In this document: positions 26,295 to 36,272 of the stretch, piece by piece
Numbering within the stretch: the stretch's first letter is position 1
Layout of the letters: the number at the start of each line of letters is the position of its first letter
Assembly (NCBI RefSeq): GCF_040448675.1
Contig: NZ_CP159289.1
Span: forward strand, 4,509,001-4,573,000
Direction: 5' to 3'
DNA length: 64,000 bases
Source: Dyadobacter sp. 676
Lineage (GTDB): Bacteria > Bacteroidota > Bacteroidia > Cytophagales > Spirosomataceae
Position numbers and translations under genes: made by a program
The notes under the pieces: model-generated
What the model saw: only the letters and a program-made list of their open reading frames with translations
Databases searched by the model: none
Told to the model about the DNA's origin: nothing

Positions 26295-27458
26295 ATGACC
26301 CCGACAGACTTCTTCAACGTATCCGACCTGCTGACCGAAGAGCAGCGCCTTATTCAGCAAACCGTTCGTGATTTTTCGGATCGGGAAATCAAACCTGTTA
26401 TCGAGGAATTCGCACAGAAGGCCGAATTTCCAGAACATTTAATTCCGAAATTCGGTGAACTGGGCGTGTTCGGACCGACGATTCCGGCCGAATATGGCGG
26501 CGGGGGATCGGACTACACCAGCTACGGGCTCATGTGCCAGGAGATCGAGCGGGGCGATTCGGGTATGCGGTCGACGGTTTCCGTGCAAAGCTCTCTGGTG
26601 ATGTGGCCGATTTACGCGTTCGGTTCGGAAGAACAAAAACGGAAATACCTGCCCAAGCTCGCTACCGGTGAATGGTTGGGATGTTTCGGGCTTACCGAAC
26701 CCGACCACGGTTCCAATCCCGGCGGGATGAAAACACATTTGACGAAAACCGAGGGCGGTTATGTGCTTAATGGCTCCAAAATGTGGATTTCGAATGCCCC
26801 TTTTGCACACATGGGCGTGGTATGGGCGCGCAACGAAGCAGGGAGAGTGCAGGGCGTGATCGTCGAGCGTGGGATGGAAGGTTTTTCAACCCCTGAAATC
26901 CACCATAAGTGGTCGCTACGCGCGAGTGCGACGGGCGAACTGGTTTTTGACCAGGTATTTATTCCTGAAACATATCTGCTTCCAGGTGCCGTAGGACTGA
27001 AAGCGGCATTGCAATGTCTCGATAAGGCCCGCTACGGCATCGCCTGGGGTGCTATCGGCGCGGCGATCGATTGTTATGAAACGGCCGTCAAGTATTCCGC
27101 AGAGCGCATTCAGTTCGATAGGCCGATAGGGGCATTCCAGCTTACGCAAAAGAAATTGGCCGAAATGCTGACGGAAATTACGAAGGCCCAACTGCTCGCA
27201 TGGCGGCTGGGCCAGCTCATGGACGCCGGTAAAGCTACCACGGTCCAGATTTCAATGGCCAAAAGAAATAATGTGGAAATGGCGCTGAACATCGCCCGCG
27301 AAGCGCGTCAGATTCTCGGCGCAATGGGCATCACCGGTGAATACCCCGTTATGCGCCACATGATGAACCTCGAATCGGTGATCACCTACGAGGGAACGCA
27401 CGATATTCATTTGCTGATCCTCGGAGCGGAAATTACGGGGATTCAGGCGTTTAAATAG
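26295..27458 (+). CDS. acyl-CoA dehydrogenase, glutaryl-CoA dehydrogenase type
   Basis: A 387-residue flavin acyl-CoA dehydrogenase. The block [20 protein letters not shown] followed by [17 protein letters not shown] is typical of glutaryl-CoA dehydrogenase, and [16 protein letters not shown] and the catalytic-base region [13 protein letters not shown] are intact. Glutaryl-CoA dehydrogenase oxidises and decarboxylates glutaryl-CoA in lysine and tryptophan breakdown. Whether decarboxylation occurs cannot be decided without structure-guided alignment. Its stop overlaps the converging hydroxylase gene by eight bases. Confidence 0.87.
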   Translation: MTPTDFFNVSDLLTEEQRLIQQTVRDFSDREIKPVIEEFAQKAEFPEHLIPKFGELGVFGPTIPAEYGGGGSDYTSYGLMCQEIERGDSGMRSTVSVQSSLVMWPIYAFGSEEQKRKYLPKLATGEWLGCFGLTEPDHGSNPGGMKTHLTKTEGGYVLNGSKMWISNAPFAHMGVVWARNEAGRVQGVIVERGMEGFSTPEIHHKWSLRASATGELVFDQVFIPETYLLPGAVGLKAALQCLDKARYGIAWGAIGAAIDCYETAVKYSAERIQFDRPIGAFQLTQKKLAEMLTEITKAQLLAWRLGQLMDAGKATTVQISMAKRNNVEMALNIAREARQILGAMGITGEYPVMRHMMNLESVITYEGTHDIHLLILGAEITGIQAFK

Positions 27459-28527
27459 TGCTTTGGCTGTCGGCCGTCGGCTGTCGGCTTTCGATTGCTA
27501 TATTTTCTCCCACCACACTTTCCGAAGGCTGATAGCCGACTGGCGAAGTCCCATTCCCCACTTTTCGCCGCAAATTTTCACCTCCTATATCGTCCGACGG
27601 CCGATAGCCGACAGCTGAAGTGCTATTTACCAGCTTCCGTTGCAGGTCCCTGCTTGTTTCCCGCGACCCGTCCGGCGACCAGCCCGGTGCCTTGAAGAGG
27701 TATTTCAGCTTTGTTTTGAAATCCACCGGCTGCTTGAAATCCTCTCCGATGGCCATCCACTCGTGGAAAACGGTTTGGGCGATACCTTTCTGCTCCATTG
27801 GCTTGGTGAGGCCGTAGCGTGGCGGTTCGCCGGGCAGTTCTTCCTGGAAAGTCCCGAAAATGCGGTCCCATATAATGAGGCACATTCCCATGTTTTTGTC
27901 GAGATACCGGACATTGCTCGCATGGTGTACACGATGGTGTGACGGCGTTACGAAAATGTATTCCAGCCAGCCGAGCTTGCCCACGTATTCGGTGTGAACG
28001 ATAATGCCGTAAATCTGTGTAATGGAATACATCACGATAATATCAGCCGGATTGAAACCGGCCAATGCCAGCGGAATGAAGTATACGAAACGGTAAAGCG
28101 GCTGGAAAACCGAAGACCGGAAGCCGGTAGTAAGGTTGAAATGCTCCGACGAATGGTGCGTCACGTGCACCGCCCAGAACAGCCGGCAGTGGTGGTCGAC
28201 GTAATGCAGCGTATAAAATGCCAGGTCTTCGGCCAGGAACAATGCCAGCCAGTACAGATAAGGGTCGGCGATCGGTTCGAACGGCGAAAAATTGTAGAAC
28301 CAGATCAGTACGCTTACGTATGCGGCCCGGAAAAGCAGGTCGATACCGCCGTTCAGCAGCATCAGCGCCGCGTTCATTAACGTGTCCTTCAAAGAATAGG
28401 CCGGACGTTTGGCCAGTTCCTCATGTGGTGTCTTGTATGTTAAAAAGATCTCAAGGGCGATCAGACATATATAAAATGGCGTCGACAGTTTTAGAATGAG
28501 ATCTTCAAAATCATAAGTGCCGGGCAT
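27451..28527 (-). CDS. fatty acid hydroxylase/sterol desaturase family membrane protein
   Basis: A 358-residue integral-membrane di-iron enzyme. Histidine boxes are in order: [22 protein letters not shown] (about residues 119-140) and the third box [12 protein letters not shown]. Several hydrophobic stretches support a four-helix membrane core. Such enzymes hydroxylate or desaturate fatty acids, sphinganine or sterol-like lipids; the substrate is unknown. The last about 55 residues, after a normal-looking end, read [20 protein letters not shown] and then a similar second unit. They are encoded by inverted-repeat DNA of the type found at 50945-51030, so this tail appears to be a captured repeat. 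Confidence 0.85.
   Translation of the reverse strand: MPGTYDFEDLILKLSTPFYICLIALEIFLTYKTPHEELAKRPAYSLKDTLMNAALMLLNGGIDLLFRAAYVSVLIWFYNFSPFEPIADPYLYWLALFLAEDLAFYTLHYVDHHCRLFWAVHVTHHSSEHFNLTTGFRSSVFQPLYRFVYFIPLALAGFNPADIIVMYSITQIYGIIVHTEYVGKLGWLEYIFVTPSHHRVHHASNVRYLDKNMGMCLIIWDRIFGTFQEELPGEPPRYGLTKPMEQKGIAQTVFHEWMAIGEDFKQPVDFKTKLKYLFKAPGWSPDGSRETSRDLQRKLVNSTSAVGYRPSDDIGGENLRRKVGNGTSPVGYQPSESVVGENIAIESRQPTADSQSTI
27460..27622. repeat. inverted GCCGA-type repeat inside the hydroxylase 3' end
   Basis: Arms with GGCTGTCGGCCGTCGGCTG at 27462-27480 and CGGCCGATAGCCGACAGC near 27600-27617 face each other, with a third partial unit (CTGATAGCCGAC) near 27530. The same unit forms the large inverted repeat at 50945-51030. 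Confidence 0.75.
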
Positions 28528-28726
28528 AGAGATTTATCCAAATGGTAAACAAAGATAGTTGAGAAGTAAACTGTAAGTTTCCACCCTCCCATTTCTAAGA
28601 AATTTTTAATGGCATCCGGCGGTCACTTAATCTGACATTCAATTTAAAGGAAACCCCCATCGAAAGGTTCAAAATTTCCCCGGGTCTACGTTTTCAGGTA
28701 TTGCTAATTAGTTGAAAATAATTCAA

Positions 28727-30214
28727 TTAATCATCCTTTTGAGCGCCTTTCTTAGCTCTTCGTTCTTGTGCCTTTTTTTGCAGGATCACCGGCGCGGCAA
28801 TGCGTTCGCGGCAATCGAACAGCGAACAGCGCTCGCATGTCTGGTTTACTTCCCGGGCGTTCAGTGCAGGATCGTCGAGAAACGCCAGTTTGGCGCGCGT
28901 TTGCTCGTCGAGGTAAATGCCCATGGACACGCTCACATTGAGATTGGGCGTAGGCGACATCGGCTGCGCGAAACTTACGACCAGATACTGATCCCGCGTG
29001 TCGATGTAAGTTGATTTTTGTGCTTTGCAAAGAATGCGTGGTGGTTGCTTGGCGAGGATGATCTCTCCCAGGTCGTTCAGTATCGTCAACGCCACCCAGC
29101 GGCGGCAATAGTGCTCGTCGCGGACGGTATGCGGGTAATGCTTTCTCGAAATATGCATTTCCTTCGTCATATGGAAGATATTCTGGCCTACGAAGTTGTT
29201 GAAACGCGAAAAGAAGATCTGGTTGATGCCGAAATACCGCGGTAGGATATTACTGAGCCGGTAGCAAAACGATTCCGGCGTTGTATTGAAATCTTGGATG
29301 AGCTGAATGAGCCTTTCCGGTTGCCAGGTTTTCTGCGCGAAAAAATCGGCGATTGCCGGAACGAGTAAATTTCTTTTGATAATGATGGCGCTGCCGAAAT
29401 AGGACGCCTTGAAATTGTTCAGGAGCTGTTCAAACGACTCCGCCTCGACAAGGGCGGTAGTATGCAGCCGGTTTTTCAGATTAAGGTACAAATACCCGAT
29501 TTCCCGCCCGTAGATAAACGCCCGCTGTACGGAGGATAAATGTGCATTGACTAAAAGACGGGTGCCGGTCGCATTGGTGATGGTGAGAGACCGCACGGTG
29601 GCAAACTCCGGGTTATTGCGTTCGTTAATCGGCTCGATCGTGTAATGGTATTGCTCTTTCAGGATGTTTTCGAGGTATTGTTCGTCGAGCAGGCGGCTGG
29701 CTTCCACATTTTGCTCCGCCAGAAAACGTTCCGCTTCCATTTCGATGTCTTCGAAATAGTTATCGTGCATTTCCTGGTAAGTACGCAACGCCGAAAAGTA
29801 AAATTTCTCGATCGACATATTATAATTCCGTGCGATCTCGATGAGCGTCCCCACGAATGCGCTGATCTTGGTAGGAGCGTCGGAAAGGATTTCGAGCAGG
29901 TTGGCCGGATCGATGCCGAAAAGTTCGAGCGGAAGCTCGGTCAGCACATTCGAGCTGAGCAGGTCGGAGATGGGTTCCAGCCGCTTGCTGAGTTTCAATG
30001 AAACGAGCGTGTCGTAGTCGACCTCCATCGCACTTGCCAATGCAAGGATCTTGTCTGATTTGGGATACTTTTTTCCTTTCTCGATTTCATTGATATAGGA
30101 AATCGACAACCCCGATTTCTGGGAAAGTTCGCTGAGCGACATTCCCTTGTCGAGCCGGAGTTGTTTGAGTTTGAGTCCGAAAACCAGTCTTACATTATCT
30201 TGGTTGATTGCCAC
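28727..30214 (-). CDS. ScfR/RamB-like XRE family regulator
   Basis: A 495-residue regulator with a Cro/CI helix-turn-helix (about residues 10-65, LSELSQKSGLSISYINEIEKG), a middle region related to IrrE-type metallopeptidase folds, and a C-terminal Cys-rich segment CERCSLFDCRERIAAP. This architecture is that of the short-chain fatty acid regulators (RamB, MccR, ScfR) that respond to acyl-CoA or acetate metabolism. The HExxH of the protease core is replaced by REIGYLYL, so no protease activity is expected. Acyl-CoA and fatty acid enzymes lie beside it, which fits a lipid-related role. No target site was recognised. Confidence 0.83.
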   Translation of the reverse strand: MAINQDNVRLVFGLKLKQLRLDKGMSLSELSQKSGLSISYINEIEKGKKYPKSDKILALASAMEVDYDTLVSLKLSKRLEPISDLLSSNVLTELPLELFGIDPANLLEILSDAPTKISAFVGTLIEIARNYNMSIEKFYFSALRTYQEMHDNYFEDIEMEAERFLAEQNVEASRLLDEQYLENILKEQYHYTIEPINERNNPEFATVRSLTITNATGTRLLVNAHLSSVQRAFIYGREIGYLYLNLKNRLHTTALVEAESFEQLLNNFKASYFGSAIIIKRNLLVPAIADFFAQKTWQPERLIQLIQDFNTTPESFCYRLSNILPRYFGINQIFFSRFNNFVGQNIFHMTKEMHISRKHYPHTVRDEHYCRRWVALTILNDLGEIILAKQPPRILCKAQKSTYIDTRDQYLVVSFAQPMSPTPNLNVSVSMGIYLDEQTRAKLAFLDDPALNAREVNQTCERCSLFDCRERIAAPVILQKKAQERRAKKGAQKDD

Positions 30215-30314
30215 TTTGCTGCTATATGGGCCTGATTCCGTGCGGTTTCGCTTACAGGCAATTTAACGAATGAAACACAAAAGTAGAAATAGCCGCCGAT
30301 TCGGCAGTCATGTG

Positions 30315-30352
30315 GAACAAAAAAACGGAACCGCTTACACGAATTCCGTTTT
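30315..30352 (-). terminator. terminator of the outer-membrane barrel gene
   Basis: Read on the minus strand, the stem AAAACGGAA/TTCCGTTTT is followed by seven T. It lies just after the barrel gene stop at 30377. Confidence 0.8.
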
Positions 30353-30376
30353 CTGCCTTTCTTTATTTACCGGCTG

Positions 30377-31048
30377 CTAAAAAATCGCGAAACCGAGCGT
30401 CGCCTGGAAGAGGTTTCCCTTCTTGCCAAACTGCGAAGCGGTGGTCGCATTGTCGAAATTTACTTTCACGATCTCGGTGAAATTTCCTTCGTAACGCACG
30501 TCGAGGCTCATGCGTCCGAAATCGAAACCCACACCGGCCTGGTAACCGTAGGCTAACCGGTTTTTGAAAGTTACATCCGCGTTGTCGCCGGTAAAATCAT
30601 CGAACGAATCGCCGAGTTTACCATTGCCGGATAGCCTGAGAGAAGCCATCGGACCCACATTGACGCGGAAGAATTTCGCAACCCTGAAACCGAACAATAC
30701 CGGTACATCAAAATTGCTGAAGCGTACATCGACTTTGCCCTGCGAGTTCGTCAGGCCGTCCTTGTAAACGTTGAATTTACCCCCTTTCTGGGACAATAGT
30801 AACTCAGGTTGTACGTAAAATGTTTTTCCAAAACGGAAGAAAACGCCCCCGGCGAATCCCAGCGAGCGGTTCGAGTTGTCTTTAAAGTTGAATGCATCGC
30901 CGCCCGGTGCCAGCGTGAGGTCGTTGCTGCCGTTGATGTTCGATAAATTGGCTCCCGCCTTGACACCGAAGCGAAAACCGGGGTCGTACTGAGCGGAGGC
31001 GGAGTAGCTGATGAGTAATGCACACAGCGCAATCATCACGTTTTTCAT
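30377..31048 (-). CDS. outer-membrane beta-barrel protein, porin-family type
   Basis: A 223-residue exported protein starting at ATG 31048 (MKNVMIALCALLISYSASA), with the cleavage motif ASAQ. The rest alternates polar and hydrophobic residues in short strands with repeated F-G-V-K-A-G, G-F-A-G-G and V-G-P-M segments and ends in LGFAIF, the aromatic end of an outer-membrane barrel. It matches the Bacteroidota PorT/OmpW-like (Outer membrane protein beta-barrel) family. Upstream in-frame codons back to 31204 lack signal peptide character and are left out. Confidence 0.85.
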   Translation of the reverse strand: MKNVMIALCALLISYSASAQYDPGFRFGVKAGANLSNINGSNDLTLAPGGDAFNFKDNSNRSLGFAGGVFFRFGKTFYVQPELLLSQKGGKFNVYKDGLTNSQGKVDVRFSNFDVPVLFGFRVAKFFRVNVGPMASLRLSGNGKLGDSFDDFTGDNADVTFKNRLAYGYQAGVGFDFGRMSLDVRYEGNFTEIVKVNFDNATTASQFGKKGNLFQATLGFAIF

Positions 31049-31370
31049 AGCATTGAATATTGGAAAAGAATGGATAATGATCACGACCCGTTCAAATCCC
31101 GTGCCTGTGAAGTGTAGCGCAGGCGCAGGAGGCTCCTCCGGAGCCATGGATTGCAGGTGCGGGGATTTGCTAGAAGCAGGAACATTACGCCTGCATGTGT
31201 TCACCTCCTAATAATATGGCGGACAACCCGAATCCGATCAAAAAACGCTATTTTTGCGGATTATTTGAGAAAACAGAAAAAGAAACAAAAGCTTTACCTT
31301 CTGATAATCAGGTTTCTGGGTGGGATATACACACCGGCTGCCCGGAGAAAAGCATAACAACTAACAGGAT
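31049..31370. other. divergent gap between barrel gene and leuS
   Basis: No gene is seen. A GGCTCC-GGA-GGAGCC hairpin lies at about 31129-31143. An imperfect stem at 31231-31262 contains TATTTTTG (31249-31256), an exact TAnnTTTG box for leuS with no clear -33 partner. Confidence 0.4.
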
Positions 31371-34241
31371 ATGAGCGAGTACAGTCATCGGGAAATAGAA
31401 AAGAAATGGCAGGATTTCTGGCAAAAGAACGGCACTTTCAGTGTGTCGAACGAGTCGGATTTGCCGAAATATTATGTGTTGGATATGTTCCCCTATCCCT
31501 CGGGGGCAGGGTTGCACGTGGGGCACCCGCTGGGATATATCGCTTCTGACATCTATTCCCGCTATAAAAGACTGAAAGGGTTCAATGTGCTGCATCCCAT
31601 GGGCTTCGATAGCTTCGGCCTTCCAGCCGAGCAGTACGCGATCCAGACGGGCCAGCATCCCGCCATTACGACGGAGCAGAATATCACCCGTTACATCGAG
31701 CAGCTGAAAAACCTGGGCTTGAGCTATGACTGGAACCGCGAAGTGCGGACGTCGGACCCAGGCTATTACAAGTGGACGCAATGGATCTTCTGCGAATTAT
31801 TCAACAGTTGGTACAATAACGATACCGATAAAGCCGAGCCGATCGAGACGCTGATAGCGAAATTCAGCCAGGGAGGCAACGCCGGGGTGAATGCGCCTTG
31901 CGATGAGGATACGCCTGTGTTTACAGCCGACGAATGGAACGCATGGTCGGAAGAGGCGCAATACAAAATGACATTGAAATACCGCCTGACTTACGTAGCC
32001 GATGCCACCGTGAACTGGTGCCCCGGCCTGGGATCGGTATTATCGAATGACGAGGTGAAGGACGGCGTGTCGGAGCGCGGCGGTTTCCCGGTTATCCAGA
32101 AACTGATGCGCCAATGGATGATGCGCATTACCGCCTACGCCCAGCGTTTGATCGACGGTTTGGACACCATTGACTGGACCGAATCATTGAAAGAGCAGCA
32201 GCGCAACTGGATCGGCCGGTCGGTCGGAGCGCTTGTAAGGTTTCAAGTCTGGGAAGGGAAGGAGGAAAAGGAAAATGAAGGAAAGGGAGAAGGGACTAGT
32301 TCTTCCTCCTCTTCCTCCCTTTCTTCCTTCATCGAAGTGTTCACAACCCGTGTGGATACGATTTACGGCGTGACGTTTATGGTGATTGCGCCGGAACATG
32401 AGCTGGTAGACGTGATCACGACACCGGAGCAGCGTGCTGAAATCGACGCCTACATTGCGATGACGCAGAAGAAATCGGAACGCGACCGGATGTCGGATGT
32501 AAAAACGGTCTCGGGAGCATTCACGGGTGCGTACGTGATCAATCCGTTCAGCGGGGAGAAGGTGCCCGTTTACATTGCCGACTACGTTTTGGCGGGTTAC
32601 GGAACCGGCGCGGTAATGGCCGTGCCATCGGGCGACCAGCGCGACTGGAATTTCGCCAAGCACTTTAACCTGCCCATTATCCCGATCCTCGATGCGCAAA
32701 AGGACATCGAAACGCAAGCTGACGCGACCAAGGAAGGGAGATATATCAATTCAGGCATTATCAACGGGCTGACTTACCACGAAGCGACGCAGAAACTGAT
32801 CAACTGGCTGGAAGAGAGGGGACTGGGTAAAGGGAAAGTCAACTATCGCCTGCGCGATGCGGTGTTCAGCCGCCAGCGCTACTGGGGCGAGCCGGTGCCG
32901 GTCTATTATAAAAAGGACAGCGAGGGGCAACCGATTCCTTATCTGTTGGATCTGAGTGAATTACCATTGAACCTGCCCGAGGTGGACAAATATCTGCCGA
33001 CCGAAAACGGCGAGCCGCCCCTGGGCCGCGCGCAGGATTGGGAACATGGCTCCGGCAATGGCTATGAGCTGAGTACCATGCCCGGCTGGGCAGGTAGCAG
33101 CTGGTACTGGTACCGGTACATGGACCCGAAAAATGAAAACGAATTTGCCTCGAAAAAAGCGATCAGCTACTGGAAAGACGTGGATTTGTACATCGGCGGG
33201 ACCGAGCATGCCACCGGGCACCTGTTGTACAGCCGTTTCTGGAACAAATTCCTGAAAGACCGCGGCTATGTGCCGGAAGAGGAGCCGTTCAAGAAGCTGA
33301 TCAACCAGGGGATGATCCAGGGACGCAGCAATTTTGTGTACAGGGTCAAAGGTGAGGATTACAGCAAACCGGTGTTCGTAAGTGCAGGCTTGAAGTCGCA
33401 GTACGAGGTGTCGGCTTTGCATGTGGATGTGAATATTGTCGAAAACGATGTGCTGGATATCGAAAAATTCAAAGCGACGCGGCCGGACATTGCAGGCGAA
33501 AACGCGGAGTTCATCCTCGAAGACGGCAAGTATATCTGCGGTGTGGAGATTGAGAAAATGTCCAAATCCAAGTTCAATGTCGTAAACCCCGACGATATTG
33601 TGGAACGTTATGGAGCGGACACGCTTCGCCTTTATGAAATGTTCCTTGGCCCGCTCGACCAGGCGAAGCCCTGGAATACCAACGGCATCGACGGTACCTA
33701 CCGGTTCATCCGGAAGTTATGGCGTTTGTTTTACAGCGAGACGGGCCAGTGGCAGGTGAAAGACGTCCCGGCTAAGCCCGAAGAGTTGAAAATCTTGCAC
33801 AAAACGATCAAGAAGATTGGCGAGGATATCGAGAACTTCTCGTTCAACACGGCCGTGAGCGCATTCATGGTGTGCGTGAACGAGCTGGGCAGCCAGAAGT
33901 GCCAGAGCAGGGAAGTGTTGCAACAACTGGTGATTTTGCTTTCGCCCTACGCACCGCACATTTCGGAAGAATTGTGGGCTGCGTTGGGTAATGAGCCGGG
34001 CGGCGTTTCCAAAGCGGCATTCCCGGTGTTCGAGGCGAAATATGTCGTGGACTCGGTATTCGAATATCCGGTGCAGATCAACGGGAAAGTTCGTGCTTCA
34101 CTGACATTCCCTCTGGATACGCCGCCGGCCGATATCGAGAAAGAGGTTTTAGCGGATGCGACAGTCCAGAAATGGATGGAAGGAAAACCGGCGAAGAAAG
34201 TAATCGTAGTGCCGAAGCGGATCGTGAACGTCGTGATCTGA
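31371..34241 (+). CDS. leuS: leucyl-tRNA synthetase with an unusual low-complexity insert
   Basis: LeuS charges tRNA-Leu with leucine. The class I signatures are present: HVGH at residues 49-52 and KMSKS at about 729-733. The CP1 editing domain shows [13 protein letters not shown] and the discriminating [18 protein letters not shown] region. Between VRFQVW and FIEVFTTR (about residues 294-320) there is an extra stretch of Glu/Lys/Gly followed by serines, which family members lack. Its DNA (32251-32330) is an imperfect purine/pyrimidine inverted repeat centred on ACTAGT at 32295-32300. The reading frame is kept, and the insert lies at the entrance of the editing domain. The length of 956 residues is otherwise normal. 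Confidence 0.97.
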   Translation: MSEYSHREIEKKWQDFWQKNGTFSVSNESDLPKYYVLDMFPYPSGAGLHVGHPLGYIASDIYSRYKRLKGFNVLHPMGFDSFGLPAEQYAIQTGQHPAITTEQNITRYIEQLKNLGLSYDWNREVRTSDPGYYKWTQWIFCELFNSWYNNDTDKAEPIETLIAKFSQGGNAGVNAPCDEDTPVFTADEWNAWSEEAQYKMTLKYRLTYVADATVNWCPGLGSVLSNDEVKDGVSERGGFPVIQKLMRQWMMRITAYAQRLIDGLDTIDWTESLKEQQRNWIGRSVGALVRFQVWEGKEEKENEGKGEGTSSSSSSSLSSFIEVFTTRVDTIYGVTFMVIAPEHELVDVITTPEQRAEIDAYIAMTQKKSERDRMSDVKTVSGAFTGAYVINPFSGEKVPVYIADYVLAGYGTGAVMAVPSGDQRDWNFAKHFNLPIIPILDAQKDIETQADATKEGRYINSGIINGLTYHEATQKLINWLEERGLGKGKVNYRLRDAVFSRQRYWGEPVPVYYKKDSEGQPIPYLLDLSELPLNLPEVDKYLPTENGEPPLGRAQDWEHGSGNGYELSTMPGWAGSSWYWYRYMDPKNENEFASKKAISYWKDVDLYIGGTEHATGHLLYSRFWNKFLKDRGYVPEEEPFKKLINQGMIQGRSNFVYRVKGEDYSKPVFVSAGLKSQYEVSALHVDVNIVENDVLDIEKFKATRPDIAGENAEFILEDGKYICGVEIEKMSKSKFNVVNPDDIVERYGADTLRLYEMFLGPLDQAKPWNTNGIDGTYRFIRKLWRLFYSETGQWQVKDVPAKPEELKILHKTIKKIGEDIENFSFNTAVSAFMVCVNELGSQKCQSREVLQQLVILLSPYAPHISEELWAALGNEPGGVSKAAFPVFEAKYVVDSVFEYPVQINGKVRASLTFPLDTPPADIEKEVLADATVQKWMEGKPAKKVIVVPKRIVNVVI
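32251..32330. repeat. purine/pyrimidine inverted repeat within leuS
   Basis: A purine-rich arm (GGAGGAAAAGGAAAATGAAG and on) faces a pyrimidine-rich arm (CTTCCTCCTCTTCCTCCC and on) around ACTAGT. It resembles the pyrimidine run at 54722-54765 in the cysN-cysD gap. Confidence 0.7.
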
Positions 34242-34261
34242 CCGATACATTGAATATAAAT

Positions 34262-34303
34262 GCAAAATGGCCAGCCTGAAAAAACCGGGCTGGCCATTTT
34301 GTT
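34262..34303 (+). terminator. leuS terminator
   Basis: A perfect 13-base-pair stem (AAAATGGCCAGCC with GGCTGGCCATTTT) begins 20 bases after the leuS stop. It can serve both leuS and the converging gene. Confidence 0.85.
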
Positions 34304-34318
34304 ACTGGATAGGGGTGG

Positions 34319-34699
34319 TTACTTGATGGAAATCTGACGTTCGGTGCGGATTTCGGCCACCTCGAACTGTTTTTCGGTTTTTTGGCCGTTCGCGGAAACT
34401 TCGATGGTGTAAGTTCCGGCTGGCAATTCATTCACATTGAACGCCTTTCTGAACTTGCCGGTATTGCGGTCGATGATCTCGCGGTACATCGCTTCGCCGC
34501 TCTTGTTGGTGATCAACACCACGGCCTTGTCGCTGGTGTATTTATCGACGTTGACGTGGATCTTACCCGTTTTGGAAGCAAAAATCCCGGTTCCGAATGC
34601 GGCTGCTTTTTTACTTTCTTTATCGTCTGCGAAAGAATTGAAAGCGACGGTGGCAGCGATTACCATTGTCATTGCGATGGATTTAATTGAAGATTTCAT
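34319..34699 (-). CDS. small secreted protein of unknown function
   Basis: The start at 34699 (MKSSIKSIAMTMVIAATVAFNSFA) provides a clear signal peptide; an ATG at 34711 is also in frame. The mature part of about 100 residues reads as one beta-sandwich, with VNVDKYTSDKAVVLITN, an Arg-rich turn, and LPAGTYTIEVSANGQKTEKQFEV, close to the fold of T9SS sorting or PorSS-associated domains but without the C-terminal signature. No family name can be given with confidence. Confidence 0.75.
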   Translation of the reverse strand: MKSSIKSIAMTMVIAATVAFNSFADDKESKKAAAFGTGIFASKTGKIHVNVDKYTSDKAVVLITNKSGEAMYREIIDRNTGKFRKAFNVNELPAGTYTIEVSANGQKTEKQFEVAEIRTERQISIK

Positions 34700-34841
34700 G
34701 GCTATGTTCATTTAAAGATGGCTAATAATTCCGTTTGGTTGATTCAAATATATGGGCTATATCAGGTACTATGTAATACAAAGTACATGAGTGGCGATAA
34801 TCTAAAATGAATGGCGGTATGCCGGGAATAATGATCTTTCT

Positions 34842-34849
34842 TAATTTTG
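34842..34849 (+). promoter_or_regulatory. -7 promoter box directly before the GH25 gene
   Basis: TAATTTTG matches TAnnTTTG exactly and ends seven bases before the ATG at 34856. Transcription starting at the usual distance would give a leaderless or nearly leaderless message. Confidence 0.45.
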
Positions 34850-34855
34850 CGGCGT

Positions 34856-35659
34856 ATGGCAAAAAAGAAAACCCGCTCGTCAGGAAGTAAAGTGAAGTAT
34901 CTGAAACCGCTCCCTGCGAAGGGCTGGGCCATTATCGCGGCCATCGTAGCGGTGGTCGGCGGATTGATCTGGTGGAGTGACAAAACCGATGAGAACCAGT
35001 GGGAGTTCATCAGCAAATTCGGGATTAAACTGCCGTTACGCTACGCCGTCCATGGGATCGATGTTTCGCACCATAATGCGAGAATCAATTGGGACAAACT
35101 CAAAAAGGCCCGCTCAGGCAATGTCGGTATCGATTTTGTGTACATCAAAGCGACCGAGGGCGCTACGCATCTCGACAGACAGTTCAAGCGAAACTGGGCG
35201 GAAGCGAAAAGGGTAGGGATGAAACGAGGGGCCTATCACTTTTATAATCCGCGCGTAATGTCCGATCGCCAGGCAGATAATTTTATCGGTCAGGTAAGAA
35301 TGGAGCCCGGCGACCTGCCGCCGGTGCTGGACCTTGAAGTAAATGGCGGCAAGCCCGACGACATCATTATCAAGGGTGTCCGGAACTGGCTTACCCTTAT
35401 CGAGGCGCATTACGGTGTAAAGCCCATTATTTACGTCAACGAGCATTATTACAAAAAATACATCGCCGGTAACTTCGACGAATATCCCCTCTGGCTCGCG
35501 GGTTACTCGCGCACGCACCTGAACGACCTCGCATCCGACGCGCACGTGCTGTTCTGGCAGCACAGCGAAAAAGGCTGGGTGGACGGCATCCGCGGTTTTG
35601 TGGATTACAATGTATACCTGCATGAACGCACGGATTGGGAAAATTTGGCGGATCGCTAA
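34856..35659 (+). CDS. membrane-anchored GH25 lysozyme
   Basis: A GH25 muramidase that cleaves between N-acetylmuramic acid and N-acetylglucosamine in peptidoglycan. A basic tail precedes one transmembrane segment (about residues 24-42, GWAIIAAIVAVVGGLIWW), which would anchor it in the inner membrane with the enzyme in the periplasm. The catalytic domain has GIDVSHHNARINW, FVYIKATEGATHLD, RGAYHFYNP and the acidic PPVLDLEV. The ATG at 34856 (MAKKKTR) is preferred over the TTG at 34847. The length of 267 residues is usual. Confidence 0.92.
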   Translation: MAKKKTRSSGSKVKYLKPLPAKGWAIIAAIVAVVGGLIWWSDKTDENQWEFISKFGIKLPLRYAVHGIDVSHHNARINWDKLKKARSGNVGIDFVYIKATEGATHLDRQFKRNWAEAKRVGMKRGAYHFYNPRVMSDRQADNFIGQVRMEPGDLPPVLDLEVNGGKPDDIIIKGVRNWLTLIEAHYGVKPIIYVNEHYYKKYIAGNFDEYPLWLAGYSRTHLNDLASDAHVLFWQHSEKGWVDGIRGFVDYNVYLHERTDWENLADR

Positions 35660-35770
35660 TGATTTAATCGTTACCCTCGTCCCGACTGTAGGTTAGGGAC
35701 GAAAAAAGGCTTCAATTTTGACAAGCGATAATATAAGCTATATTTTCACACCTATAAATGTAAATCGGCT

Positions 35771-36193
35771 ATGAAGAGAATTTCTGTATTGCTAATGCTT
35801 CTTACCGCGATGAGTTGCAGTAAGACCGAACCGGTACCTGAGGACATGACCCGATTCCTTGTCGGAACTTACCGCCTGCAGTACGTTACGAACTTAGGCG
35901 ATGAAAGAAAATATGAATGGGTCGTAGAGAAAGAGTCGGGGAATACCGTTAAAGTGCGTATGACTCGCATTGACACGCCGTGGCGCCAGGGAACCGTGTT
36001 GATTTCGCAGGATTCTGTGTCAGATGTCAAAATAGTCAGTACGCATTTGCTGAAATTCTCATTGCAAAAGGATAAAAGTTACCCGGTGGATGTGGAAGGC
36101 ACGCTCTATCAGGGCAAGCTTTTCGTAACCAGCGATTTTTACAAAATTGACACTGGCTTCGCGAGTGATGCGATTCCATTTATCAAGCAATGA
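35771..36193 (+). CDS. small lipoprotein of unknown function
   Basis: A 140-residue exported lipoprotein with a lipobox (LTAMSC at about residues 11-16). The mature part has a lipocalin-like start (FLVGTYRLQYVTN) and continues as beta strands without a recognised family. It stands alone between the GH25 gene and the terminator at 36230-36270. Confidence 0.75.
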   Translation: MKRISVLLMLLTAMSCSKTEPVPEDMTRFLVGTYRLQYVTNLGDERKYEWVVEKESGNTVKVRMTRIDTPWRQGTVLISQDSVSDVKIVSTHLLKFSLQKDKSYPVDVEGTLYQGKLFVTSDFYKIDTGFASDAIPFIKQ

Positions 36194-36229
36194 CGAGGGA
36201 CGGGATGTGCAATCCAGTCCGGAGTTTTA

Positions 36230-36270
36230 AATATGCCGGAAAGTAATTTAGACTACTTTCCGGCATTATA
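36230..36270. terminator. strong bidirectional terminator
   Basis: A stem of about 14 base pairs (AATGCCGGAAAGTA paired form, loop near 36246-36253) lies between the plus-strand lipoprotein gene and minus-strand aguA, with A/T-rich flanks. Confidence 0.85.
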
Positions 36271-36272
36271 TA

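Noticed and set aside
28727..30214. An active IrrE-type metalloprotease
   Set aside because: The HExxH motif is replaced by REIGYLYL, so the zinc site is missing.
32251..32330. A domain fusion or real linker in leuS
   Set aside because: The stretch is low-complexity and coded by an inverted repeat. It has no independent fold or motif.
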